From assembly GCF_024580145.1 (NCBI RefSeq), contig NZ_JANINI010000004.1:62001-126000 (forward strand): DNA of 64,000 nucleotides, in the 5' to 3' direction. This stretch comes from Methyloversatilis sp. XJ19-49 (GTDB taxonomy: Bacteria > Pseudomonadota > Gammaproteobacteria > Burkholderiales > Rhodocyclaceae). Under the pieces are notes generated by a model. That model did no database searches and was not told the origin of the DNA. It saw nothing but the letters and a program-made list of their open reading frames with translations. Numbering within the stretch: position 1 is the stretch's first letter; each line of letters opens with the position of its first letter. Of this stretch, positions 36,137 to 45,248 are shown one piece after another. The position numbers were made by a program, and so were the translations under genes.

Positions 36137-38845
36137 ATGAGCCAGCTGATCGAACAAGCCCGCCTTAAGGTCGGGTTCAAATCTAACGATGCCTTGGCGG
36201 AAGCCATCCTTCTGCATAGGCCCGAGCTGGCCTTAAACATACAGCGAAGAAGTCTGGGCACGAGGATAGGCAAACTTGCGAAGGGTGAGGTCGATTGGTG
36301 GCAAAGGAACCTGGGGTATCTAGACGCGCTCACCGAGGTGCTGAACGTAGATCCATCAGACATCGGCATTCACGAGGGGAACGGTGGACAACTTTATTCG
36401 TTCGCTGAGTTCCCGGAGCTGCCACCTCTGGATCTTAGGTCAGAGGCTCCGTACGAACTTGCATTTGCCCGGATAGCTATTGAGCTCAAGGGCCTCGCCA
36501 ACAGCGATCACCCTCGGGAGCTTGACCTCAAGCCGTGGCTGCTCAAGGACCAGATGCGTGACGCGCGAAAAATGCCCCGGGGCGTTTCTTGGTTGTGGGT
36601 GCCAACTGAAGTAGGCGCAGAGCTGCTCATCAAGCAGCTTCAAGCCACGTCCGCGTTCAAGGTTCTGAAGGTTGAAAGTCTTCAGGACGTCAAGATGGAT
36701 GCACAGTCAGCAATGCCTCTTGTGATTGTGCTTTCAACCCAGTCTGACGGCGAAGATCTGGTCCTTTCTGAAAGCTGGCCTGAAATCACATTGTTAGTGA
36801 TCTGCCCTTTTTCAATGCCAAACGGATTTACGTCCAATCACGGTACAAGCCCTCCTGACGGCGAGTTCTCGAACTCGCCACCAAGAACTTCGAATCCTCC
36901 CTGGTTTAAAAAGTCCTTCGTTTGGACGCTGCACGACGATTGGAGGAAAAGGCTGATAGTGTGGGTTCAGCAACGGCTCGATACGAAGAAGATCGACACG
37001 TTGCTCGCGCAAGCGGAGGTCATGACTTGGTTGGAGGTCCTTGATCCCGAGGAGCGTCTCGTCAGGACACCATCGGATGTGCTGACCGTCTGCCGCATGT
37101 TTCATAGTCGATCCAAGAAAGGTCGGCCGGACCCAGCGGGTCGGGACGTCGGCCGTCGCCTGCAGTCTTGTTTCGCACCCATTGATTCCAGGACATCAGA
37201 CACGTTTAATCGTCTGGCCGATGCGGTCTGGCAACACATAAACCATCCTTGGGGTGATCCCATGGAATGGGAAAAATGGCGTCATTTGTGTTCATTTGAG
37301 GGGAGCCCAGCGCTAAACATGGATGCCCCAAACGATCCGAACGCGGTAAAGACGGTCAAGTCGAGTAAAAGGCCGCGGCAAAAAATCGACGCAGTTTCCA
37401 CGTTACTCGATGATCTCAAGCGCCATGGCCTTCTGGCATCGGTGCCTCGACGAGCATCGGGTGACTATGCGTTGAAGCCACAGCTACTGGCTGACTTGCG
37501 AATTAGAGACCTGCTGGCAGCCGAGATTCAGTCGGCCAATTTCCAGACCTGGGGACGGCTGTCCTTAGATCCGGACAGGCAGTATCTGATCGATGCAGCC
37601 CTCTCGGCTGCGTCGATGACCGACTTGCTGCAGACAGTCCGGATGCTTCGGTCTGCCAACCCTTGGGAAGCCTCGGCCGTGGGCGCGAGTGAGTCGCTAT
37701 TCCTCGAGTTGGGAAATCGCCGGGCCGAAGGACATGTGCTTGATGCAGACATGCATATCGTCACCGAAATGGTGCTTAACCGATACTTTGAATCTGGCAA
37801 TAGTGGCGTCGAACTACTTTTGACGCGAAAGGCAGTGTCCCGCGTTGATCATCCCGACGTGTTGCAAACGATCTCTGCGTGCATGGGCTGGAGCTTAACG
37901 ATTAAACCAAAGATGTACGGAAAGCTTAACCCTGCGGTTCTGCAGCTGTTTCCTGGGTGGGCGGGCAATAGCGTTTCGCTACCGCCGATGCCAGATCATG
38001 CTGGCGCAAGAGGTTTCTCGGAACACTCAAGTTCATCTCGGTGGCGTCGATTTATGACGGCCTTGTACAGGGTATTCATCGAGATCGAGTCGTGGCCAGC
38101 TGGCTCAGACGAACCGCGAAGCAACGTATTGGCACCATTGTTGATAGCTGCAGGGCTATCTAGAGGGGAGCGAATATCTGTTGAATTGTGGGCAGAGCTG
38201 GCTCTCCACCAGTGGGCCATCGACTTTGTGGTCGAGCAATTGGAAAAGCAGCGATCAGATGGCCTTGCAACCGTCGCGCTCCGTTTAATCTTGACGGCAG
38301 TTTATGAGGGGATGCCGACTGGCAACTTTCCTAGTTGGTCCTTCTTTCTCTTCAAATCAAATTTATGGAGGTGGGCAATTAAGCATTCGGCGCCTGCTCA
38401 GTACATTGCCCAGATCGATTATGCGCAGATCTCTGTATTGCAGGCTCAGCCACACATTTTCCCGGATTCGTGGAGGCACGCTCTGTTAGAAGCCCTCCCC
38501 ATAAGCGAAAGGGGTGACCGCGACGAACTCATTTTAACGGCTGGAACGGAGGCTCGAACACTACTTCTCAAACGGCTGGGTACACCTGAAGGCGAGCCTG
38601 CTGCCAAGAGGCTCTGGCAGCTTAGCGAAGAGGACGTACTTAGGATCCTTGAATCAGGCAAGTTGGACGTAAAAAGTACGTTCGATCTACTTTGGCACAG
38701 CCCTTACCATATGGCTACTCCGCTAGCGAGATATGTCTCAGAATTGCCTGCGTTCGATGACAAGAAGCTGCGACGGGATTGGATCATCAAGAGGCTGTCT
38801 GGAAACGCGATGCTCTCAGATCAACTGCTTACACTGCTCCACTGA
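36137..38845 (+). CDS. 902-aa protein of unknown family with HTH-like N-terminus
   Basis: A large soluble protein I cannot place. Residues 1-80 (LIEQARLKVGFKSNDALAEA, SLGTRIGKLAKGEVDWWQRN, LDALTEVLNVDPSDIGIH) look like a Cro/Xre-type DNA-binding domain. The middle (about 110-240) has an alpha/beta pattern with PLVIVLSTQSDGEDLV, which could be a degenerate nucleotide-binding fold but has no Walker A. The rest is long helical sequence without membrane segments. AAAGGAG six bases before ATG 36137 fixes the start (a TTG at 36131 is in frame). It is divergent from the beta-CASP MBL gene; a sensor or regulator role is an inference. Confidence 0.8.
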   Translation: MSQLIEQARLKVGFKSNDALAEAILLHRPELALNIQRRSLGTRIGKLAKGEVDWWQRNLGYLDALTEVLNVDPSDIGIHEGNGGQLYSFAEFPELPPLDLRSEAPYELAFARIAIELKGLANSDHPRELDLKPWLLKDQMRDARKMPRGVSWLWVPTEVGAELLIKQLQATSAFKVLKVESLQDVKMDAQSAMPLVIVLSTQSDGEDLVLSESWPEITLLVICPFSMPNGFTSNHGTSPPDGEFSNSPPRTSNPPWFKKSFVWTLHDDWRKRLIVWVQQRLDTKKIDTLLAQAEVMTWLEVLDPEERLVRTPSDVLTVCRMFHSRSKKGRPDPAGRDVGRRLQSCFAPIDSRTSDTFNRLADAVWQHINHPWGDPMEWEKWRHLCSFEGSPALNMDAPNDPNAVKTVKSSKRPRQKIDAVSTLLDDLKRHGLLASVPRRASGDYALKPQLLADLRIRDLLAAEIQSANFQTWGRLSLDPDRQYLIDAALSAASMTDLLQTVRMLRSANPWEASAVGASESLFLELGNRRAEGHVLDADMHIVTEMVLNRYFESGNSGVELLLTRKAVSRVDHPDVLQTISACMGWSLTIKPKMYGKLNPAVLQLFPGWAGNSVSLPPMPDHAGARGFSEHSSSSRWRRFMTALYRVFIEIESWPAGSDEPRSNVLAPLLIAAGLSRGERISVELWAELALHQWAIDFVVEQLEKQRSDGLATVALRLILTAVYEGMPTGNFPSWSFFLFKSNLWRWAIKHSAPAQYIAQIDYAQISVLQAQPHIFPDSWRHALLEALPISERGDRDELILTAGTEARTLLLKRLGTPEGEPAAKRLWQLSEEDVLRILESGKLDVKSTFDLLWHSPYHMATPLARYVSELPAFDDKKLRRDWIIKRLSGNAMLSDQLLTLLH

Positions 38846-39160
38846 ATGCGCTTCGTTCAGTGCCCTGAATTGCCCAAAATTTAAAATTTAAAATTTATTT
38901 TTTATTTTTCCATAATATTCTTTGAGGTTTTTACAACTTCTTGGGGTCAGTTCAACCCGGAGCGATTCAAACGCTGACTCTGACACTTACGTATCCAACA
39001 CTTTAAACAAATTAAAGCTTTGAGTTGAGACCATTCAAGACTTCGTTTTCACCATTAATTTCAGGCAACCCCTGCCCCGGACCACCCTCGAACCCACCCG
39101 TCAATCAAGTGTGAATCGGGCAATCGGAACAGGCGAGCACGACGTCGATCTACATCGTTG
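38846..39160. other. Intergenic region with hairpin and AT-rich tract
   Basis: A hairpin CACTGAA...TTCAGTG spans the 902-aa stop codon (38839-38862) and could help termination; an AT-rich tract follows at 38878-38920. At 38937 begins the IS-end remnant listed separately. The remainder up to the recombinase gene shows nothing. Confidence 0.4.
38937..38969. repeat. Solitary IS3/IS150-type right-end remnant
   Basis: CTTCTTGGGGTCAGTTCAAC and the following CCGGAGCGATTCA closely match the right terminal repeat of the IS150-like element that ends at 60040 (CTTCTGGGGGTCAGTTCAAA...GGCGATTCA). No transposase sequence is attached, so it is the scar of a lost copy. Confidence 0.65.
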
Positions 39161-40126
39161 TTAGGGCCTACCGATGTGTCGGGATTGATTCCGATTAGGG
39201 TAATTTTTGCCGTTGCTAATCGGGTGCAGTTTCACGGCCCTGGTGGCCTGGATCAACACTGGTACAACGCCACCTCCTTTTGACATTCCTGCGTGCCCGT
39301 AGCAGCTTTGAGTTTTTGTGGACGCATGTCCCAGAGCTCTCGCGATTTCCTCAGGTGTCTTTCCTGCAGCCTTGAGGTCACTTGCAAAAGAATGCCTCAA
39401 ATTGTAAGCACTCAGCCCAGTCTCACCCCCCAACCCCAAACGTAGAGAAGCTCGTTTAATGGCGGCGCTGTAAGCCTTGGTATCTATTGAATCAATCGTC
39501 ACAAAGCCTTGATTGTTTTTCGGCAGAGCTTTGACGGTCAAGACGATTTCAGAGAGAAATGGGCCCCTTGCTCCCGCGAGCTTATGGATCAACACCCTGG
39601 CAGGCTGTCCTGACGACGCCCTTACTTTGAGTCCTTTTATTCCAAATAAAATATAGTTCTTTATGACCTTAACCAAAAAACCCTCGCCGAATTCGCCAGG
39701 CCGACATCCGGTAACCGCACTTAAGGCGTAGTGCAGCCTGTACTTTTTCAACCCCGGTTCATCCCAAAGCAATTCCCGCCAGTTGGACGGCGCACCCCGC
39801 ATGTCCTTCCGCTTACTGTGCCGTGGTTTGCGAGTTTCTTTGGGAATCGGTGGCGCCGCCTGAAATGCTGTAATTAAATCGCTTAAGAAGCTTTGCGAAA
39901 GCGCTTGGATCTCGGTGGGAACGCGTGACAGCTCAAGAGCTTCGTCCGCCACATGTTCTCTGTAATTACTCCAGAAAAGAACTGCGGCCTTGTAACAGAA
40001 CCATGTATTGTTCTTGGTTGTTTGCCTTGCTTTCTCGAGTACCTCATTTGCGCTAGAACACCCATTTATCAGGCGGATGAAGACTTTCTCATACTGTTGT
40101 GTGGTTTTTTTTGCAGGTTGCGTCAT
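39161..40126 (-). CDS. Second tyrosine recombinase
   Basis: A 321-aa tyrosine recombinase unlike the integrase at 21213. Helical N-terminal SAM-like region, then catalytic Arg in SAVTGCRPGEFGEGF, box II AYNLRHSFASDLKAAG, and RALGHASTKTQSCYGHAGM with the His and the nucleophile Tyr. The usual first His of box II is replaced by Tyr (YNLRH), which occurs in some active members. ATG 40126 (MTQPAK) follows GGAGATGGTA; ATG 40138 is an alternative. It reads toward the IS scar at 38937. It might mark the edge of a separately acquired module; no attachment site was found near it. Confidence 0.88.
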   Translation of the reverse strand: MTQPAKKTTQQYEKVFIRLINGCSSANEVLEKARQTTKNNTWFCYKAAVLFWSNYREHVADEALELSRVPTEIQALSQSFLSDLITAFQAAPPIPKETRKPRHSKRKDMRGAPSNWRELLWDEPGLKKYRLHYALSAVTGCRPGEFGEGFLVKVIKNYILFGIKGLKVRASSGQPARVLIHKLAGARGPFLSEIVLTVKALPKNNQGFVTIDSIDTKAYSAAIKRASLRLGLGGETGLSAYNLRHSFASDLKAAGKTPEEIARALGHASTKTQSCYGHAGMSKGGGVVPVLIQATRAVKLHPISNGKNYPNRNQSRHIGRP

Positions 40127-40841
40127 TACCATCTCCATAAGTTGTACTACTCAGGAAATGTATGCGGCAAACTGAGAAAGTCAATTTCAGCCAAAAAAGG
40201 CATAATCGAGTCGGACTGAATTAAAGCCGGTCACGCCCGTCCCGAACGTGATCCGCTATTCGATTGCGGACTCTGTGTGACGCGCCGCCTCATCGGCTTC
40301 GCGCGACGATGTCAGTGGCGCGCACTATTGCGCCAATTCAATCACGCCCCACAGACTCGCTGCATCCCGAACATCAATCAAAGCTCTGAGAGTCCAACTT
40401 AACGGGTGACTCAACCCTCGGCACTCATGCCCACGATGTCGGAAAGGTCGATCGTTGCCTTGCAGGGATCAATCTCTGACTGGCAAGACGATGTCAGTCG
40501 AACGTTCGTTTCCCGGTAGCGCATTCGGGTTGCGCATGACCGTTCCCTTTCTTGAAAGGGTTGTCACCTCTGTGACTTCTGCGCTGAGGCTATATCGAGA
40601 TATCTCGGCGAAACGTGCGATGCCTACTCTTGTATCTGTTTGCGGTTGATTCTCCGGGAATCCGCAGATGATGAAGCGTTGGCGGATCGGATCGGATCGG
40701 ATCGTTCGCGCGATAAGCACGCACGACCGTCGGGTAGCAATATGAAATACTGAGTAGCGTGGACGTTGCGCGCATCACCTGTCCCCGGCCCTTCGTAAAA
40801 AGTGCCGTTTCGGCGGCTCGTTGTCTCGAACAGGAGAAACC
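40127..40841. other. Intergenic region, no supported gene
   Basis: About 700 bases. Contains a short tandem of GGATC (four copies, 40684-40703) and the leader of the next gene (CAGGAGAAACC). Otherwise nothing recognisable; base composition rises from AT-rich to GC-rich along it. Confidence 0.4.
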
Positions 40842-41498
40842 ATGTCTGCGTCGGAATCCAGTAGTCAACCCGAATCAATCACCGAGCCCTACGAGTGGAT
40901 TCGCGACACCGGGCCACTGGCCGGAAGTCTGGCGCGGCCTTTGGTCTATGCGTTCGAGCACATCACGCTGCCCGACGCACTTTTCACTCGCCACCCGGAA
41001 TTGATCAGCGCGCTCATCCCTGACGAACAGAGCGGGATGGCCTTTCTTCATATGTGGTCCAAAAGTTTTGGTGTCTGCCAGAGTCATGGCATGTTCAAGC
41101 CGGGATCAGCAAGCCACACCAGGTTGGAGATCGCGTACATCCGATCCATGCTCGGGTCGGTCAGCTGCAGAAAGGTCATATACGGAGAATTTGCGATATC
41201 GGTGCTCCGCACACCCCAACCCCGCGTGGGTGGAGAAACCTACTACGTCGCGTTGTGTCGTCGCCTCGACGACAACGCCGCCTATGACGGAACCCTTTCA
41301 CCATCAAGCAGGTATTTCACCTTCGAAGCCTTCGATCTCAAGGAGCATGCGTATTTTTGTGAATGGGATCATGGGCGGACCCACAGCAATATGGGCATGT
41401 TTCCGATCCTGAGCGAACAACAGTTTCTTGAACTGGTGTGCAGTCGGTTACCTTCAGGCAACCTCCCCACAAAACTGGAGACACCTGTTTTTGGCTAG
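40842..41498 (+). CDS. Hypothetical 218-aa protein
   Basis: Unrecognised soluble protein. Distinctive stretches are EPYEWIRDTGPLAGSLARPL, VYAFEHITLPDALFTRHPEL, KVIYGEFAISVLRTPQPRVG and YFCEWDHGRTHSNMGMFPIL. No signal peptide or membrane segment is visible. ATG 40842 is supported by AGGAGAAACC. It precedes the chaperone operon on the same strand but is separated from it by 875 bases with a decayed gene, so it probably is not part of it. Confidence 0.65.
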   Translation: MSASESSSQPESITEPYEWIRDTGPLAGSLARPLVYAFEHITLPDALFTRHPELISALIPDEQSGMAFLHMWSKSFGVCQSHGMFKPGSASHTRLEIAYIRSMLGSVSCRKVIYGEFAISVLRTPQPRVGGETYYVALCRRLDDNAAYDGTLSPSSRYFTFEAFDLKEHAYFCEWDHGRTHSNMGMFPILSEQQFLELVCSRLPSGNLPTKLETPVFG

Positions 41499-42373
41499 GG
41501 TCATGAGCAACGGATGATCAGACGAATGATCCGGCGCGTGCAAAATCGGAGGGCACCCTTCTCAGTCGCCGCGCTCGGGCACCTGCCAAGTTCTGACGGC
41601 TGACTCTAGAACGTCATGCCTGCTGTGCATCGTTCAGCGAAACGCCGACCGCTCGAACTGCCGCGCCGGGGCCGTCAAATGCCGTGTGCGGGTACTCCCG
41701 GAGCCTCTGCCAGTCCTTGGCGACACAGCCGCCTATGGCGCGTGAGCAGCAGGCTCCTAGGCCTTCGCCTTATCGTTCGCTTCGTCCTCGGCATCCGTAT
41801 CGCCGCGCAGCGTTTCGGCTCACATCAACAGCCCGGTCAGCACAGAACCCAGTGCGACCGCATCAAGGGGTTTGAGCCGCGGGCGCGAGCGGCGGTCGAT
41901 CTCGGGTCAGCACCGCAACACCCGCCGACACGAGCAGCGCCGGTATTTCATCGTTGCAGACGGCGCGCAGGGCAACGATGGGATCAGCGCCAGCCTGACC
42001 CGGCGTACCGAGGTCGAGGTCTATTACCAGCGCATCAGGCAGGCGCAGCGCGCTCTCCAGTTGCGCACGGGTCGCCGCACGTACCGGCCAGCGGTTGGTG
42101 CCGCGTGCGGGTCAGCCGAGGCGGCTCATCAAACTGTGAATTGAACGAGATTTTCCTCGGCACCGAGCGCGCGCTTCAGCCAGGCAAATTCGACGCAAGC
42201 GTTGCAGATTCATGACAGGCATTGAACGTTCCGCGATGGGTCGTTGTGCGAGGCTCTGGTACAGTCGAAACGGGTATATTGACGCTGCGTTGTAGCATGT
42301 CTGCGCCTGTTTTCGGTGACCGGCGAATCAGACATGCCCGTTCATTCGATGACGTTGCGGTGAGGGAGGAGGC
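41499..42373. other. Gap holding a decayed receiver-domain gene and the chaperone-operon promoter
   Basis: 875 bases without an intact gene. A minus-strand receiver-domain remnant lies at about 41820-42090. The 42150-42373 part should contain the promoter of the chaperone operon; TTGACG (42279) and nearby sequence are possible elements, but I see no clear heat-shock consensus. Confidence 0.4.
41820..42090 (-). pseudogene. Receiver-domain remnant of a hybrid sensor kinase
   Basis: Minus-strand translation gives LESALRLPDALVIDLDLGTP, ALRAVCNDEIPALLVSAGVA and then, after a frameshift, RLKPLDAVALGSVLTGLLM. This order (Asp in DLDLG, then LLVS, then KPLD) matches the C-terminal receiver domain of hybrid histidine kinases, but conserved spacing is lost and there is no kinase part. 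Probably leftover DNA from a deleted gene. Confidence 0.4.
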
Positions 42374-42754
42374 ATGGAAAGCATGCGGGGCGACCAAGGC
42401 GAACATCCCGAACGAAAGACCTTGATCGACGTTTCCGTCGAAGGCTGGCGTTTCGCTAAGGTGTTCGCCCGCCTGCTTGACAAACTCGATCCATGGGAAG
42501 CGGGGCGATACACCAATCAGGCCCGCTATTTCGCCAAGAAGATCGACGACGGACTCGAAACGTTCGGCCTGCGCATCGTCAGCCTCGAAGGCCAGCCCTA
42601 CGACCCTGGCATGGCGGTCTCCGCCTTGAACATCGCAGACTTCGGGCCGGACGATGTACTGATGGTCGACCAGATGGTCGAGCCGGTGGTCATGGGGCCC
42701 GAAGGACTGGTGCGCGGCGGAACCGTCATGCTTGCGAGGGTTGCCCAGCCATGA
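42374..42754 (+). CDS. GrpE-like protein of the accessory chaperone operon
   Basis: A 126-aa protein. The C-terminal half (YDPGMAVSALNIADFGPDD, VVMGPEGLVRGGTVMLARVA) matches the beta-wing pattern of GrpE nucleotide exchange factors, where EPxVxxxGxVxRxGxVxLARV closes the domain; the long N-terminal coiled coil of classical GrpE is mostly missing. GAGGGAGGAGGC precedes the ATG at 42374. Its last four bases overlap the Hsp70 ATG (ATGA), so it is coupled with it and likely acts as its exchange factor. Assigned from pattern and context. Confidence 0.7.
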   Translation: MESMRGDQGEHPERKTLIDVSVEGWRFAKVFARLLDKLDPWEAGRYTNQARYFAKKIDDGLETFGLRIVSLEGQPYDPGMAVSALNIADFGPDDVLMVDQMVEPVVMGPEGLVRGGTVMLARVAQP

Positions 42755-45246
42755 AGCACTACATCGGAATCGACCTCGGAACAACCAACAGTGCAGTGAG
42801 CGCCTACGACGGCGAGATCGTGCGCCTGTTCAAAAGTCCCGACCAGAACGATGTCACGCCCTCCGCGATATTCATCGACAGGCGCGGCAACAAGTATGTC
42901 GGCAAGCGCGCCTACGACAATGCGGCACGCAACCCTGAGAACGCTGCAACCCTGTTCAAGCGGCTGATGGGCACCAGCACGCCGGTCAAGTTGCCGGCGG
43001 TCGATCTGACACTGACCCCCGAGGAGTGCAGCGCAGAAATTCTGCGGGTGCTGTTTGGCTATCTCCCGGAGGATGTGCGCAACGACCCGGACACCGGCAC
43101 GGTGATCACGGTGCCCGCTGCGTTCAACCAGATGCAGAAGGACGCCACGATGGCGGCTGCCGAGATGGCGGGCATGGGCAAGGTCGCCCTGATGCAGGAG
43201 CCGGTCGCGGCCGTCATGAGTGTGATGCGCCACAGCAACGAGGACGGCATGTTCCTGGTGTACGACCTCGGTGGGGGCACCCTCGATGTTGCCATCGCCG
43301 AGAGCATCAACGGGCGGGTGAGTTTGCTGGCTCACGGTGGCATCGCCATGTGCGGCGGTCGCGATTTTGACCGCGCCCTGCTCGACAGCGTCGTCAAGCC
43401 CTGGCTACTTGAAAACTTCGATCTGCCGGAGGACTTCTACTCAGACGCGCGCTACACCACGCTACGTCACATGGCCACGTGGGCGGCGGAAAAGGCAAAG
43501 ATCGAGCTCTCGTCAAGCGACGAAGCTGTTGTCACGCTCGACGACAGCGAACTTCGTGTTCGCGACGAGGCGGGCGTCGACATTTACCTCGACATTTCTT
43601 TGAGTCGCCTGCGTTACGACGAACTGATTTCGGGGAAGATCGAAGAGTCCATCGCAGCGACTCGCGAAACCATGGAGAAGGCCGGACTGAACGCCGGCGA
43701 CATCGGCCGCGTGGTGTTCGTTGGAGGCCCGACCCAGTACAAGCCCTTGCGCGACAAGGTCGCAGTCGAACTGGGTATAGCCGCATCCACCGACGTGAAC
43801 CCGATGACTGCGGTGGCTGAAGGTGCAGCCGTTTTTGCCGAATCCATCGATTGGTCTAGCCAGAACCGTGGGCGAAAAAGCGGGCGCGGCGCGCTGTCGA
43901 CAGGTGGCGGGCTGGATCTGGCCTTCAACTACCGGGCGCGCACACCCGATTCAAAGGCCAAGGTGGTCGCTAGAATCGGCGGCAAGGTCGATGACGGGGT
44001 CGAGTTCCAGGTCGACAGCCTCGACACCGGATGGTCTTCCGGCCGCGTCGCGCTGACGGATGGCGCGAGTGTGGACGTTCCCCTGGCCAAGCCCGGCGAG
44101 AATCTGTTCAAGGTGTTCGTGTTCGATGCCGCCGGTGGGCCGGTCAAGCTTATGAAGGACAGGATCGGTATCTCGCGAACCGCTGCACAGATTGATGCGA
44201 TTCCGGCCTCTCATTCAATCGGGGTCGAGGCGCGGGAAAAGGTTGGCGGTCGAATGATCCTCGACTACCTGGTTCGCGATGGCGACCAGCTGCCCAAAAT
44301 CGGCAAGAAGACTTTCAAAGCTGAGGAATCGCTGCTCGCGGGCGCGGGAGGTTCGATCAAGTTCAAACTTTGGGAAGGTTCGATCGAAGACCCAGTCTCC
44401 GACAACCGCTTCATCGGCATGTTCGAAATCAGAGGATCGGACTTTTCCGCTGGCGTGATCGCCAAGGGTGCGGAACTCCAGTGTGCATACGAGGTGCTCG
44501 ATTCGGGCAACATCGTTCTGGAAGTCACGGTGCCTTCGATCGGCAACTCATTCTCCAGCGGCCGAAATTTCTATTCCAGGCAAGAAGGACAGATCGACTA
44601 TTCCAAGGCGACCGAACGCCTGACGGAGGAACTGGAGCAAATCGGCAACCGTCTGGATGAAGTTGAGTCAAAGATTGACGACCCCCGGATCGCTCAGGCG
44701 CGCGAGCGCCTGAGGCGCGCGTCGGTCGCCAAAGACCTCGAAGGCGACCCAGAAACGGCCAAACAGGCGATGGATGACATTCAGGAGGCGAAGAAACTAC
44801 TCGCGCTGGTTCGCAAGGAGCACATCAAGGTCATCCGGCAGATGGAACTCGACAAGGCAATTGAAAACTTCGAGCTGCGACTCCGTCAGATGGCCCGCCC
44901 TTCGGAAACCGTGGACTTCGAAAATCTGTTCAAGGCAGCGCAGCGTGCGATCGACAACAACCGTGGGGACTTTGATCTGCATCTGTCGGAGCTGAACGAC
45001 AAGAGCTTTCTGATTCTCTGGCGTCAAGACTGGTTTGTCATCAACCGGTTCCAGCAGCTTTCCAGGAACGTGTTTCTGTTTCCCGACACAGTTGAACACG
45101 AAAAGCTGTGCCAGATGGGGCAACTGGCTTTGAAAGCCAACGATATCAACAAGCTCCGGCAGGTCGTCGCCCGACTCGATTCGATTCGCGTGGGTACCTC
45201 GGGCGAGGACGACATAATCGCCAGTTCCAACATCGTGGTGAGCTGA
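42751..45246 (+). CDS. Divergent Hsp70 (DnaK-like) chaperone
   Basis: An 831-aa Hsp70, longer than DnaK (about 640 aa). The ATPase domain is clear: YIGIDLGTTNSAVSAYDG at residues 4-21, phosphate loop VYDLGGGTLDVAI (about 170), and VVFVGGPTQYKPLRDKV (about 322). After residue 375 the usual substrate-binding beta sandwich is replaced by a different beta-rich region (LDLAFNYRARTPDSKAKVVA), and residues 600-831 form a helical extension (KATERLTEELEQIGNRLDEV). The EEVD-like tail is absent. Thus it is a specialised Hsp70, coupled to GrpE-like and followed after two bases by an AAA+ gene. Confidence 0.9.
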   Translation: MKHYIGIDLGTTNSAVSAYDGEIVRLFKSPDQNDVTPSAIFIDRRGNKYVGKRAYDNAARNPENAATLFKRLMGTSTPVKLPAVDLTLTPEECSAEILRVLFGYLPEDVRNDPDTGTVITVPAAFNQMQKDATMAAAEMAGMGKVALMQEPVAAVMSVMRHSNEDGMFLVYDLGGGTLDVAIAESINGRVSLLAHGGIAMCGGRDFDRALLDSVVKPWLLENFDLPEDFYSDARYTTLRHMATWAAEKAKIELSSSDEAVVTLDDSELRVRDEAGVDIYLDISLSRLRYDELISGKIEESIAATRETMEKAGLNAGDIGRVVFVGGPTQYKPLRDKVAVELGIAASTDVNPMTAVAEGAAVFAESIDWSSQNRGRKSGRGALSTGGGLDLAFNYRARTPDSKAKVVARIGGKVDDGVEFQVDSLDTGWSSGRVALTDGASVDVPLAKPGENLFKVFVFDAAGGPVKLMKDRIGISRTAAQIDAIPASHSIGVEAREKVGGRMILDYLVRDGDQLPKIGKKTFKAEESLLAGAGGSIKFKLWEGSIEDPVSDNRFIGMFEIRGSDFSAGVIAKGAELQCAYEVLDSGNIVLEVTVPSIGNSFSSGRNFYSRQEGQIDYSKATERLTEELEQIGNRLDEVESKIDDPRIAQARERLRRASVAKDLEGDPETAKQAMDDIQEAKKLLALVRKEHIKVIRQMELDKAIENFELRLRQMARPSETVDFENLFKAAQRAIDNNRGDFDLHLSELNDKSFLILWRQDWFVINRFQQLSRNVFLFPDTVEHEKLCQMGQLALKANDINKLRQVVARLDSIRVGTSGEDDIIASSNIVVS

Positions 45247-45248
45247 GC

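Noticed and set aside
40684-40703. GGATC tandem as an iteron origin
   Set aside because: Only four 5-base units, with no replication protein gene or AT-rich unwinding region attached.
41616-42215. 199-codon plus-strand frame as a gene
   Set aside because: Arg/Pro-rich with no ribosome binding site; the opposite strand shows receiver-domain remnants instead.
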